From: CAZUCD01 sp964618855
GTDB taxonomy: Bacteria; Sumerlaeota; Sumerlaeia; SLMS01; JANRJK01
Length of the DNA stretch: 14,875 bases
Direction: 5' to 3'
NCBI GenBank assembly: GCA_964618855.1
Contig: CAZUCD010000089.1
Span: 1-14,875, forward strand
The notes beneath the pieces were generated by a model that saw only the letters and a list, made by a program, of their open reading frames with translations, did no database searches and was not told the DNA's origin. Shown piece after piece: positions 7,112 through 13,525 of this stretch (the stretch's first letter is position 1; every line of letters begins with the position of its first letter). The position numbers and the translations under genes are program-made.

Positions 7112-8959
7112 TCAACCCCGACGGCGCTTGCGCGCCTCGTCGAGAAGCTGGCGGACCTCCATGTCCGTCGGCCTCAGCGTTGCCGCCACCGAGAGGCACT
7201 GCACCGCCTTCGAGTAGTCCCCCGCGTTGAAGGCAGCCTTCCCGGAATCGAACTGCCGGGTGAACATGGAGGAGGAACTGGCGGAGCCGAGGCCCGCGGT
7301 TTGCGGCTTGGCCGTCACCGGCTCGATCTCGACCGTCATGTCGAGGTCCTGCTGCGGGAGTGCGGCGGCCGCCTTTTTCGAAGGCGACGGCACAGCCTGC
7401 GTCTTGTCCTTTGCGGCCTCGACCGCCGGACCCAAGTCCAGCGCGATCCCGGTCTTCTCGGTTCCCGGTCCCATCATCACTTCGTCGAACTGCCTGTTGA
7501 ACGAGGTCTTCGACATGTTGTCCTCGTCGGCGGCCGCCGATGGCTTCGCGGGTGCGGGTGGCAGGCCCACGGCGGATGGCGGGTCCGGTGCCGCGCCGAA
7601 CATGAGCGAGTTGAATGAGATCGCCGGATCGACGGTCTTCTCATCGGCCGGGGCGGGGGCTGGCGGTGCCGCGGCCTTCATGATCAAAGGCGCGGAAACC
7701 ACGCCGGATGGGGGGGCAACAGAGCTGGGTGGCGGGGCCGCAAACGAGTCGTCCCCTCCCGCGTCGAACAAGGGAGCCGGGGCTGCAAACGGATCATCCC
7801 CCCCGATGTCAACCGGTGGAGCCATGCTGATCGGAGGCGGCTGAGTGTCAGGCGGACCCTGCGCCGCAATGTCCGCCGGAGGGGCCATCGGCGGCAGTTG
7901 CATGCTGCGGCTTTCCTTTGATTTCGGAGCCCCCGAGGGTCCGGATGGCGCGAAGGGTGGCGCCGACGTCCCCGCCATGCGTCCGTGCGCCGTGGCTTCC
8001 ACGTCGGAGACCTGACTGTCGCTCAGGTCGAGGTTGAGGTAGCTCTTGGACTCGGGCGAGGACGCAGCGTGGGCGGGTTCCGCAGCGGGGGGCGGGGCGA
8101 GAGCCGGGGCAGGCGCGAACTGCGGACGCCGAACCTCGTCGTCGGAAACGAGTGGGGACATCCCCGTCTCGATCGGGGCCTTGCGCGGAGCGGGCTGGGG
8201 CGTTGGCGGGGGAGGCGCCGGCTCCTGCATCCCATAGAGACCCCCGCCGCCGTCCTGCCGGGTCTGCATGTCGGCGACGCCGCCCCGGGCCGTCGGCATG
8301 TCCGCCAGGCCCTTCTGAGTCGGCATGTCCGCCAATCCCTTTCGGGTGGGGAGATCGGTGAGGGAGGACTTCTGGGTGGGCATGTCGGTCAGGCCGTCGC
8401 GTCTGCCGCCGCCGCCGATCGCCTTGTCGCGCCCCCTCCGCATCACGACGACTCCGAGCACAATCGCCACGACAACGAGCACGGCGACGACGATCACGAT
8501 TGTCAGGACGACGGGGTTGGACTTGATCGACTTGAGGCTGAAGCTCGACCGCTTCTTGGGGACGATCACGGGCGGTGGGAGGTACTCGATGGGCGCGGGC
8601 GTGGGACGGGCCGAGGGGGTCGCCAGGGTGCTCACCACCGGAGGCGATGTGCGGCCTTCCAGCAGCCTGCGCTCAGACATGTCCTTGAATAGGAACGCGA
8701 TCTTGTTCTCGGGGTCTGCCGACATGACCTGGTTCGCCACGTCGATCGCCTCATTGTAGCGCCCCTGCGCGTAGAGGGCGCGCATGCGGTCCATGAGCGC
8801 CTCGACCTGGCGCTGCGACTCAAGGTTCGTGTCCCCGCTGAGGTCCTCCGTGCCCTGTGCGCGGAGCGGCCCGGGTCCCACGAGGGGCGGGGCGAACACG
8901 AAGAGGGCCAGAAGTGCCAGAAGGGCGATGAACGCGGCGCGGGTTCTTCCCGTGGGCAT
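7112..8959 (-). CDS. Membrane-anchored TPR protein with Pro/Ala-rich region and tandem DMPT repeats
   Basis: A 615-residue protein of unknown function. The ATG at 8959 is chosen over an in-frame ATG at 9115 because it begins a clear signal peptide (residues 1-34, probable cleavage near LRA/Q) and has GAGAAG about 7 bases upstream. Residues 45-102 form a TPR-like helical hairpin (ALYAQGRYNEAIDVANQVMSADP). Residues 105-147 are Pro-rich. Residues 149-173 are a strongly hydrophobic membrane helix (NPVVLTIVIVVAVLVVVAIV), followed by RRGRDK. Five tandem 9-10-residue repeats of GL[TA]DMPT-x-[KR] cover 189-235. Residues 241-480 are low-complexity Pro/Ala. NRQFDE (488-493) and TRQFDS (567-572) repeat a short motif. 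A C-terminal TPR (572-612: KAAFNAGDYSKAVQCLSVAATLRP) closes it. If the signal is cleaved, the N-terminal TPR is periplasmic and the rest cytoplasmic. This suggests a scaffold linking envelope to cytosol. It is the first gene of the leftward run. Confidence 0.85.
   Translation of the reverse strand: MPTGRTRAAFIALLALLALFVFAPPLVGPGPLRAQGTEDLSGDTNLESQRQVEALMDRMRALYAQGRYNEAIDVANQVMSADPENKIAFLFKDMSERRLLEGRTSPPVVSTLATPSARPTPAPIEYLPPPVIVPKKRSSFSLKSIKSNPVVLTIVIVVAVLVVVAIVLGVVVMRRGRDKAIGGGGRRDGLTDMPTQKSSLTDLPTRKGLADMPTQKGLADMPTARGGVADMQTRQDGGGGLYGMQEPAPPPPTPQPAPRKAPIETGMSPLVSDDEVRRPQFAPAPALAPPPAAEPAHAASSPESKSYLNLDLSDSQVSDVEATAHGRMAGTSAPPFAPSGPSGAPKSKESRSMQLPPMAPPADIAAQGPPDTQPPPISMAPPVDIGGDDPFAAPAPLFDAGGDDSFAAPPPSSVAPPSGVVSAPLIMKAAAPPAPAPADEKTVDPAISFNSLMFGAAPDPPSAVGLPPAPAKPSAAADEDNMSKTSFNRQFDEVMMGPGTEKTGIALDLGPAVEAAKDKTQAVPSPSKKAAAALPQQDLDMTVEIEPVTAKPQTAGLGSASSSSMFTRQFDSGKAAFNAGDYSKAVQCLSVAATLRPTDMEVRQLLDEARKRRRG
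8258..8396 (-). repeat. Tandem repeat of about 27-30 bp inside the TPR membrane protein gene
   Basis: Five tandem in-frame units of 27-30 bp encode GL[TA]D[ML]PT-x-[KR] (residues 189-235 of the protein). The two central units (208-226) are nearly identical in protein and very similar in DNA, with shared runs such as GTCGGCATGTCCGCCA on the plus strand. Unit ends vary by one residue. This is a coding repeat, not a mobile element, and could change in copy number by slippage. Confidence 0.85.
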
Positions 8960-9153
8960 GTCGATTCTTCTCAGGCTGGGTTGCGGCGAATTGGACGCTT
9001 CGCGCGCTCGTAAACCAGTATTGTCCAACCGTTCGGCCATCCAGCCGGGAATGGCAACGACTATTCCCTTCAACTTCCCTTGCCCGCCGCCGGGTGGCTT
9101 GGGTCCATCCTCCAAGCAAAACAGCCCATACCCACGGCACTGGCACCCCTTCC
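8960..9153. promoter_or_regulatory. Divergent intergenic region between the TPR protein and thiol peroxidase genes
   Basis: This 194-bp stretch separates two genes transcribed away from each other, so it should hold the promoters of both the leftward TPR-dinB-dacB-GT run and the rightward tpx operon. I found no pair of -35/-10 hexamers good enough to name, and no clear operator palindrome. In particular I see no OxyR- or LexA-like box. Confidence 0.5.
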
Positions 9154-9666
9154 ATGATCGAACGGCGCAAGCTTCACACTTTCAAGGGCGCGCCCCTTGT
9201 CCTTGTTGGCGAATCCACCGTCGAAGTCGGAGAGAAGGCCCCCAACTTTGTGGCCTACAAATCCCTGACCGACCGCGTCCAGCTATCGGACTTCGCCGGA
9301 AAGACCGTCATCATCAGCGCGGTTCCCTCCGTGGACACGCCCGTTTGCTCGAACCAGACGGCGCGCTTCGTCAAGGAAGTGGCCGCCATGGGCGAAGACG
9401 TCGTGCTCCTCACGATCTCGCGCGACCTGCCCTTTGCCATGGGCAGGTGGTGCACCGCCAATGGAGCAGCCGGGGCGAACATGCTTTCCGACGCGCGTGA
9501 AGGCGACTTCGGCCGCAAGTTCGGGATCGTCATCCGCGAGTTCGGGCTCCTCGCCCGGGCGGTTTTCGTCGTCGGCAAGGACGGCGTCCTCAAGTACACG
9601 CAGATCGTCCCCGAGATGGCGACGGAGCCCGACTACGCACCCGTGCTGGCCGCCGCACGAGCCTGA
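9154..9666 (+). CDS. tpx: Thiol peroxidase (Tpx-type 2-Cys peroxiredoxin)
   Basis: A 170-residue antioxidant enzyme that reduces hydrogen peroxide and alkyl hydroperoxides, with electrons normally coming from thioredoxin. The ATG at 9154 gives the family's usual length and N-terminus (FKGAPLVLVGESTVEVGEKAPNF, residues 10-32). An upstream in-frame ATG at 9094 would add 20 unrelated residues. The peroxidatic Cys is C65 in PSVDTPVCSNQT (58-69), with T62 as its conserved partner. The resolving Cys is C100 in RWCTANG (98-104). R135 in LLARAVFVV matches the conserved active-site Arg. SRDLPFAMGRW (89-99) is a family signature. It is the first gene of a rightward cluster; the dehydrogenase follows 28 bp later. 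The family is highly diagnostic and the call is firm. Confidence 0.96.
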   Translation: MIERRKLHTFKGAPLVLVGESTVEVGEKAPNFVAYKSLTDRVQLSDFAGKTVIISAVPSVDTPVCSNQTARFVKEVAAMGEDVVLLTISRDLPFAMGRWCTANGAAGANMLSDAREGDFGRKFGIVIREFGLLARAVFVVGKDGVLKYTQIVPEMATEPDYAPVLAAARA

Positions 9667-9694
9667 CACCAGACCCACCCAGGAACCCACAGAC

Positions 9695-10468
9695 ATGCCA
9701 GCAATCCGCACAGCCCCAGTCCCCCCGGTCGTCGAACCTGCGGGACGCCTCGCCGACAAGGTAGCGCTCATCACCGGCGGCACGCGAGGCCTCGGCTGGG
9801 CCATCGCCCAGGCCTATGCCCGCGAGGGCGCCAAGATCGTCATCGCCGCGCGCACGGACGCAGAGCTCAAGAAGCGCGCCGAGGAACTCGGTGAAATGGG
9901 GGCGGAGGCCACCGCCGCGCGTGTGGACCTCGCGGACGAAAGCCAGGCGGAGCGCCTCTTCTCCGTCGCCACGCGCGCCTATGGCCGCATCGATGTGCTC
10001 GTCAACAACGCGAGCCTCCTCGGCCCCATGAAGTCCATCATCGAGTACCCCGTCGCCGAGTGGCGGCGCATCATCGATGCGGACCTGACCGCCGTCTTCC
10101 TCACGATGAAGGGCGCCCTCTCCTCCATGATCCCGGCGAACAAGGGCTCGATCATCAACGTCTCGAGCGGCGTGGGTCGCAAGGGACGCGGCAGGTGGGG
10201 CGCCTACGCCGTCGCCAAGGGCGGGGTTGAGACGCTAACACAGGTCGTTGCCGACGAGGTCGCCGCCAACAACATCCGCGTGAACACCGTGAATCCTGGC
10301 GGCATCAGGACCGGCATGCGCGCCGCAGCATTCCCGAAGGAGGACCCGATGAGCCTCCCCACCCCTGAGGAGGTGGTGAACGCGTTCATCTACCTCGCCT
10401 CGGATGCGAGCAGGGGCATGACGGGCCAGGCGATCGAGGCGCGCGATTTCATCGGCCGCCAGTTCTGA
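9695..10468 (+). CDS. Short-chain dehydrogenase/reductase (SDR), classical type
   Basis: A 257-residue NAD(P)-dependent oxidoreductase of unknown substrate. The ATG at 9695 is preferred: AGGA lies about 10 bases upstream, and a longer frame reaching back to 9434 runs through the tpx gene. The Rossmann motif TGGTRGLG is at residues 27-34. R53 after the second strand (VIAARTDAEL) favours NADPH over NADH. VLVNNAS (102-108) replaces the usual NNAG. The catalytic residues are S157/S158 in NVSSG, Y171 and K175 (YAVAKGG). PGGIRTGM (201-208) and the closing YLASDASRGMTGQAI (233-247) are also typical of the family. The first 18 residues are a Pro/Ala-rich extension. The gene sits 28 bp after tpx and 15 bp before the protease gene, which suggests one transcript. 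Class is certain; substrate is not predictable. Confidence 0.93.
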   Translation: MPAIRTAPVPPVVEPAGRLADKVALITGGTRGLGWAIAQAYAREGAKIVIAARTDAELKKRAEELGEMGAEATAARVDLADESQAERLFSVATRAYGRIDVLVNNASLLGPMKSIIEYPVAEWRRIIDADLTAVFLTMKGALSSMIPANKGSIINVSSGVGRKGRGRWGAYAVAKGGVETLTQVVADEVAANNIRVNTVNPGGIRTGMRAAAFPKEDPMSLPTPEEVVNAFIYLASDASRGMTGQAIEARDFIGRQF

Positions 10469-10483
10469 GGACCGGGAGGGCTC

Positions 10484-11515
10484 GTGACCACCGGGCATCC
10501 TCCCGAACCCGCGCAAGATGCCGTGACCCCCGGCCCGCCGGTCCCTGATCAGGGATGGCCGAAATCCGCCGCATGGCGCATCCTGCGCGCCATCGCGCGA
10601 TTCCCGCTCACCCGCTTCTGCATGGTCGCCATCGGGACCGTGCTCCTGATGATCCCGCCCGCCGTGGTCTTCATCGGAGTGGGGATGGCCCTCGGCGTGA
10701 GCGGACGCGCCCCGGCCGGTTCCAACGAGGGCATACTCGGGGCCACCTTCGTCACGGGCTCCACCTATGCCGTGATGGTTGCATGCATGATCCTCTCGCG
10801 CCACCTCGTCGAACGCTTCGTGATGAAGCGCCCCCACCTCGATGAGTACGCGTCGCCGCGTGCCCTCGCCGAGACCTTCGAGGGATTCGGCTTCGGCACC
10901 GGATTGGTGACCGCCGTCGTGGTCTTCATGGTGGTCGGGGGTTGGTACCGCGTTTCCTCGACCGGGTTCGCCGATCCTGCGAACCTGGTCCGCGTCCTGT
11001 CCCTCTCAACCGTGCTCTTCGTGATGGTGGCGATCTTCGAGGAGGTGCTCTTCCGCGGAATCGTCTTCATTTACGCCGAGGAACTCATGGGGACCATCCC
11101 GGCGCTGATCCTCTCGGGGCTGATGTTTGGCTTCGTGCATGCCGGCAATCCGGGGGCGTCGCTGCGGTCCTCGCTCGGGATCGCGCTGACCGCGGGACCG
11201 ATGCTCGGCCTGCTCCTGGTGGCTTCGCGCCGGATGTGGTGGCCGATCGGGATGCACTGGGCGTGGAACTTCACGCTCGGCCCGGTGTTCGGGCTCCCGG
11301 TCTCCGGGCTCGACTTTGGCGGCCGCCGCGAGGCAATCCTCATCCCAAATGTGACCGGCCCCGAGGCCTGGACCGGTGGTGCGTTCGGCCCCGAGGCCGG
11401 CTATCCGCTGCTCATCTGCGGCACCATCGTCACGGTCGTCCTGGCGGTCGTCGCGTGGAAACGCGGGCAGATTCGCCTCCTCCCCGATTGGATGCGGTTC
11501 ACCCCGCGCGGCTGA
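10484..11515 (+). CDS. CPBP family intramembrane glutamic endopeptidase (CAAX protease/Abi-like)
   Basis: A 343-residue polytopic membrane protein with the three motifs of the CPBP (Abi, Rce1-like) protease family: E186-E187-x3-R191 in FEEVLFRG, F215-x3-H219 in FGFVHAG, and H258-x3-N262 in HWAWN. These form the metal-independent Glu/His active site inside the membrane. Hydrophobic segments lie near residues 45-72, 86-106, 136-153, 167-184, 203-218, 230-247 and 307-324. A soluble N-terminal tail of about 40 residues is Pro-rich. The C-terminal TGGAFGPEAGYPLL (296-309) is common in bacterial members. The start is GTG at 10484 behind a strong GGGAGGG site. It lies 15 bp after the dehydrogenase gene and stops 10 bp from the convergent SRPBCC gene. 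Family roles include prenyl-protein processing, bacteriocin self-immunity and anti-sigma cleavage; none is indicated here. Confidence 0.93.
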   Translation: MTTGHPPEPAQDAVTPGPPVPDQGWPKSAAWRILRAIARFPLTRFCMVAIGTVLLMIPPAVVFIGVGMALGVSGRAPAGSNEGILGATFVTGSTYAVMVACMILSRHLVERFVMKRPHLDEYASPRALAETFEGFGFGTGLVTAVVVFMVVGGWYRVSSTGFADPANLVRVLSLSTVLFVMVAIFEEVLFRGIVFIYAEELMGTIPALILSGLMFGFVHAGNPGASLRSSLGIALTAGPMLGLLLVASRRMWWPIGMHWAWNFTLGPVFGLPVSGLDFGGRREAILIPNVTGPEAWTGGAFGPEAGYPLLICGTIVTVVLAVVAWKRGQIRLLPDWMRFTPRG

Positions 11516-11525
11516 CCCGCCCACG

Positions 11526-12038
11526 CTAGAGTGGCCAGTTCTCCACCTTCGTCCGGGCGGGCGAGAGCGGCTCGAGCATGCCGAACAGCCCGTACAACAG
11601 GCGGATCCCAAGGGACGGCTTGCCCGTCTCCACCACGCTCCGAAGCGTGTTCACGATCATCGTGCCCCCCTGAATCATGTCCTTCGCCGTCTTCGTCCCC
11701 GTGGGAACATCCTCGAGGATCATGGTGAACTCGACCCCGCCGTCCCTCGGCTCCAGTTCATAGATCACCCTGCAAGGTGGATCGTCGTAACGCGTGAACT
11801 TGAATGTGTGGGCGTAGCGGCGCTTTGGATCGAACTCGAGAACCTCGCCGACGACACCCGCGTAGCGGCCACTTTTCGTCCGCATCTGCATCTTGGCGCC
11901 GGGCTTCAGCCCGGTGGTGTGCATCCGCATGTTGAACATGCATGGCTGCACGCCATCGGTGCGCGTGATCTCGTCCCACACGGCATCGACGGTACCCTTG
12001 ATGAACACCTTGAAGACGGCGCGTTCAGTCCCGGCCAT
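11526..12038 (-). CDS. SRPBCC/AHSA1-domain protein paired with an ArsR-type repressor
   Basis: A 170-residue soluble protein of the START/Bet v1-like (AHSA1, SRPBCC) superfamily, whose members bind small hydrophobic ligands in a deep cavity. The start MAGTERAVFKVFIKGTVDAVWDEIT (residues 1-25) is the first strand and helix typical of the family. MRTKSGRYAGVVGEVLEFDPKRRYAHTFKF (52-81) and the closing helix TMIVNTLRSVVETGK (126-140) also fit. A C-terminal extension (141-170) goes beyond the usual domain. The ATG at 12038 is preceded by a very good AAGGAGG site 9 bases upstream. That site lies inside the end of the repressor gene, which overlaps this one by 14 bp, so the two are co-expressed. Such ArsR-SRPBCC pairs are common; the ligand is usually unknown. 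Confidence 0.9.
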   Translation of the reverse strand: MAGTERAVFKVFIKGTVDAVWDEITRTDGVQPCMFNMRMHTTGLKPGAKMQMRTKSGRYAGVVGEVLEFDPKRRYAHTFKFTRYDDPPCRVIYELEPRDGGVEFTMILEDVPTGTKTAKDMIQGGTMIVNTLRSVVETGKPSLGIRLLYGLFGMLEPLSPARTKVENWPL

Positions 12039-12375
12039 GGCCCTTTTCCTCCTTGGATTCGATCCGGTGTTTGAGGCGCAGGAGCTGATGCGCCCAGTGG
12101 CTGCTGAAGTCGGTCGTCCACCGGTCGTGGATGACCTGCAGCGGTACCGCATTGAGGTGGAGCTGCCGCACTCGGCCGACCTTGCGGGATGCAACCAGAC
12201 CGGCATCCTCCAGCACCCGCAGGTGCTTCAGGATTTGGATGCGGCTCACCTCGAACTGGTCGGAAACATCGCCCACGCAGATCCCCGGGTGTGACTTCAG
12301 GATGTCGAGGATGCGGCGCCTCGCCCTGCTGGCCAGGGCATGGAACACCGCGTCGAGCTCGTCCTCGCTCATCAT
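12025..12375 (-). CDS. ArsR-family winged-helix transcriptional repressor
   Basis: A 116-residue DNA-binding protein that probably represses its own operon with the downstream SRPBCC gene. The winged helix-turn-helix is visible: LDAVFHALASRARRRILDIL (residues 7-26) is the first helix pair, CVGDVSDQFEVSRIQILKHLRVLEDAGLV (33-61) includes the recognition helix, and SRKVGRVRQLHLN (63-75) is the wing. The metal-binding CxC of classical ArsR/SmtB sensors is absent; only C33 of CVGD remains. A metal-independent signal is therefore likely, as in SdpR-like regulators. The start is uncertain: ATGs occur at 12393, 12375 and 12372, none with a good ribosome site. The one at 12375 fits the family's N-terminus, and translation may be from a leaderless or nearly leaderless mRNA. 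A 20-bp inverted repeat lies exactly over these starts. Confidence 0.91.
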   Translation of the reverse strand: MMSEDELDAVFHALASRARRRILDILKSHPGICVGDVSDQFEVSRIQILKHLRVLEDAGLVASRKVGRVRQLHLNAVPLQVIHDRWTTDFSSHWAHQLLRLKHRIESKEEKGHGRD

Positions 12376-12393
12376 GTAACCAAACGGTAACAT
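12374..12393. promoter_or_regulatory. Probable ArsR-type operator (20-bp inverted repeat)
   Basis: ATGTAACCAAACGGTAACAT has 8-bp arms matching at 7 of 8 positions around a 4-bp centre. It covers the repressor gene's start region. On the minus strand each arm begins with an in-frame ATG. A TTGACC that could serve as a -35 (plus-strand 12406-12411) lies so that the -10 would fall inside the repeat (TACCGT, 16-bp spacing), which suits self-repression. Similar TAACC-n-GGTTA palindromes precede other ArsR-SRPBCC pairs. Confidence 0.6.
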
Positions 12394-12488
12394 ATCGGCG
12401 CACGCGGTCAAGGGCCGATTTTGGGATCCACGAGAGCTCCATTTTCCGGGGCGCGTCACGTTCACGAGCGCCTCAGGCCAAGTTTTTC

Positions 12489-12517
12489 TTGCCGCTCGCT
12501 TGCGCCCCAATTGTGAT
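12489..12517 (+). promoter_or_regulatory. Possible sigma-70-type promoter for the esterase gene
   Basis: TTGCCG and TGTGAT are spaced 17 bp apart and each matches the consensus at 4 of 6 positions. They lie about 110 bp before the esterase ATG, in the 233-bp divergent region between the repressor and esterase genes. In G+C-rich DNA such matches arise by chance, so this is weak. Confidence 0.2.
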
Positions 12518-12626
12518 CGACGCCTGTAGGCTCCAATCCGAGTGACTCCGGTTGGCGTGCCGGTCCCATGGGGGATCGTCCCCGCCACCGGCCCGTCCAC
12601 ACGCACCGGAAGGCACCCGAAGAACG

Positions 12627-13367
12627 ATGGAAGTCACCTACACGCGCATCCACAGCCCCGCCGCGGGGCGCAATTTCTGGGTCAACAGCTACGGACACTA
12701 CGGAATGCCCCTCCTCGCGGTCCCGACTGCCGGGGGCGGAGCCAACGACTGGGAGCGCGGCGGCATGCTCGACGTACTCGCGCCCTTCATCGAGGCCGGC
12801 AAGCTCAAGCTGTACTGCACCGAGGGCTATGACCGCGAAACGCTCCTCAACGACGAGGCGTCCGGCCCCTGGCGCATCCACATGCTCAAGGCCTACGAGG
12901 ACTACCTGGTCAACAACCTGGTGCCTGCGATCCGCTTCGACTGCCGCAACGACAACATCCGCATCGCCATCAGCGGCATCAGCTCCGGCGGCTACCACGC
13001 GGCCAAGATGGCCCTCAAGCGCCCGGACATCTTCGGCTGGTGCATCGGCCTCTCGGGCAAGTACGACCTCGCGAGGATGATGGATGGGTTCTACAACGAG
13101 GACGTGTACTTCAACGACCCGATGGCCTTCGTCGCGAACATGGGCGGGGATCATCTCGAGTGGGTGCGCCGCAATGCCCACCTCACGCTCGTCGTCGGAC
13201 AAGGCCCGCACGAAGGGAACTGCCTGCCGGAGACCCACCGCCTGTGCGACCTTCTCGCCGCCAAGGGCATCAGCCACGACCGCGACGTGTGGGGACACGA
13301 TGTCGCGCACCATTGGCACTGGTGGCGCCGCCAGATTGTGCACCATCTGTCGCGAAGGCTTTGGTGA
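12627..13367 (+). CDS. Alpha/beta-hydrolase esterase (COG4947-type, putative)
   Basis: A 246-residue soluble hydrolase of the esterase-D/PF00756-like group, without a signal peptide. The ATG at 12627 gives the family start MEVTYTRIHSPAAGRNFWVNSYGHYGMPLLAVPTAGG (residues 1-37), whose last part is the oxyanion-hole strand. The nucleophile is S119 in GISSGG (117-122), matching G-x-S-x-G. The catalytic His is in WGHDVAHHWHWWRRQI (222-237), most likely H224 or H228; this closing motif is characteristic of the group. An Asp in the 140-190 region should complete the triad; D175 and D153 are options. HMLKAYEDYLVNNLVPAIR (85-103) is the usual helix before the nucleophile. The substrate is unknown. The next gene on the strand, an ATP-grasp ligase, follows after 158 bp of unusual sequence. 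The two may act on one product. Confidence 0.88.
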   Translation: MEVTYTRIHSPAAGRNFWVNSYGHYGMPLLAVPTAGGGANDWERGGMLDVLAPFIEAGKLKLYCTEGYDRETLLNDEASGPWRIHMLKAYEDYLVNNLVPAIRFDCRNDNIRIAISGISSGGYHAAKMALKRPDIFGWCIGLSGKYDLARMMDGFYNEDVYFNDPMAFVANMGGDHLEWVRRNAHLTLVVGQGPHEGNCLPETHRLCDLLAAKGISHDRDVWGHDVAHHWHWWRRQIVHHLSRRLW

Positions 13368-13386
13368 ATCCGCAGACTGCAGGCGA

Positions 13387-13414
13387 GGGGCTCGGGACCA
13401 TGGGCCCGAGTCTC
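13387..13414 (+). other. Strong RNA stem-loop after the esterase gene
   Basis: Starting about 20 bases after the esterase stop, a 10-bp stem (GGGGCUCGGG with CCCGAGUCUC, including two G-U pairs) closes an 8-base loop (ACCAUGGG). The inner six pairs are perfect. No T-run follows, so it is not a classical intrinsic terminator. It could stabilise the 3' end of the esterase mRNA or attenuate read-through into the ATP-grasp gene. Confidence 0.5.
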
Positions 13415-13430
13415 CGGGCATCACGCTCAT

Positions 13431-13507
13431 CCCCGGGCCCCTGACCTCCCGCCCCCGACCCCTGATCTCCGACCCCTGTCCCCTGACCCCCGACCCCCGG
13501 CCCCTGA
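13431..13507. repeat. Heptanucleotide tandem repeat, consensus CCCCYGA, 11 units
   Basis: Eleven consecutive 7-bp units fit the consensus CCCCYGA without a single insertion or deletion. CCCCTGA is exact four times (13438, 13459, 13480, 13501) and CCCCCGA twice (13452, 13487). The others are one- to three-base variants. The C-rich strand is the coding strand of the next gene. The minus strand therefore carries G-runs of four or five every 7 bp, a pattern able to form G-quadruplexes. The array ends 3 bp before the AAGGAG ribosome site of the ATP-grasp gene. Confidence 0.9.
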
Positions 13508-13525
13508 CTCAAGGAGACTTCACCC

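Noticed and set aside
9434..9694. Upstream extension of the dehydrogenase frame into the tpx gene.
   Set aside because: The extension reads through tpx in another frame and is Ser/Arg/Pro-rich; the family N-terminus begins after the ATG at 9695.
10484..11515. Considered whether the CPBP/Abi-like protein marks a phage-defence or bacteriocin-immunity locus.
   Set aside because: No bacteriocin, toxin, nuclease or other defence gene lies nearby; CPBP proteases are common in ordinary chromosome.
12462..13430. 322-codon minus-strand frame opposite the esterase gene.
   Set aside because: No motif of its own; the esterase frame has the nucleophile elbow and His motif.
13431..13507. Considered whether the C-rich repeat could be a CRISPR array or a mobile-element end.
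   Set aside because: Units are 7 bp with no spacers, no cas gene is present, and no flanking target-site duplication or transposase is seen.
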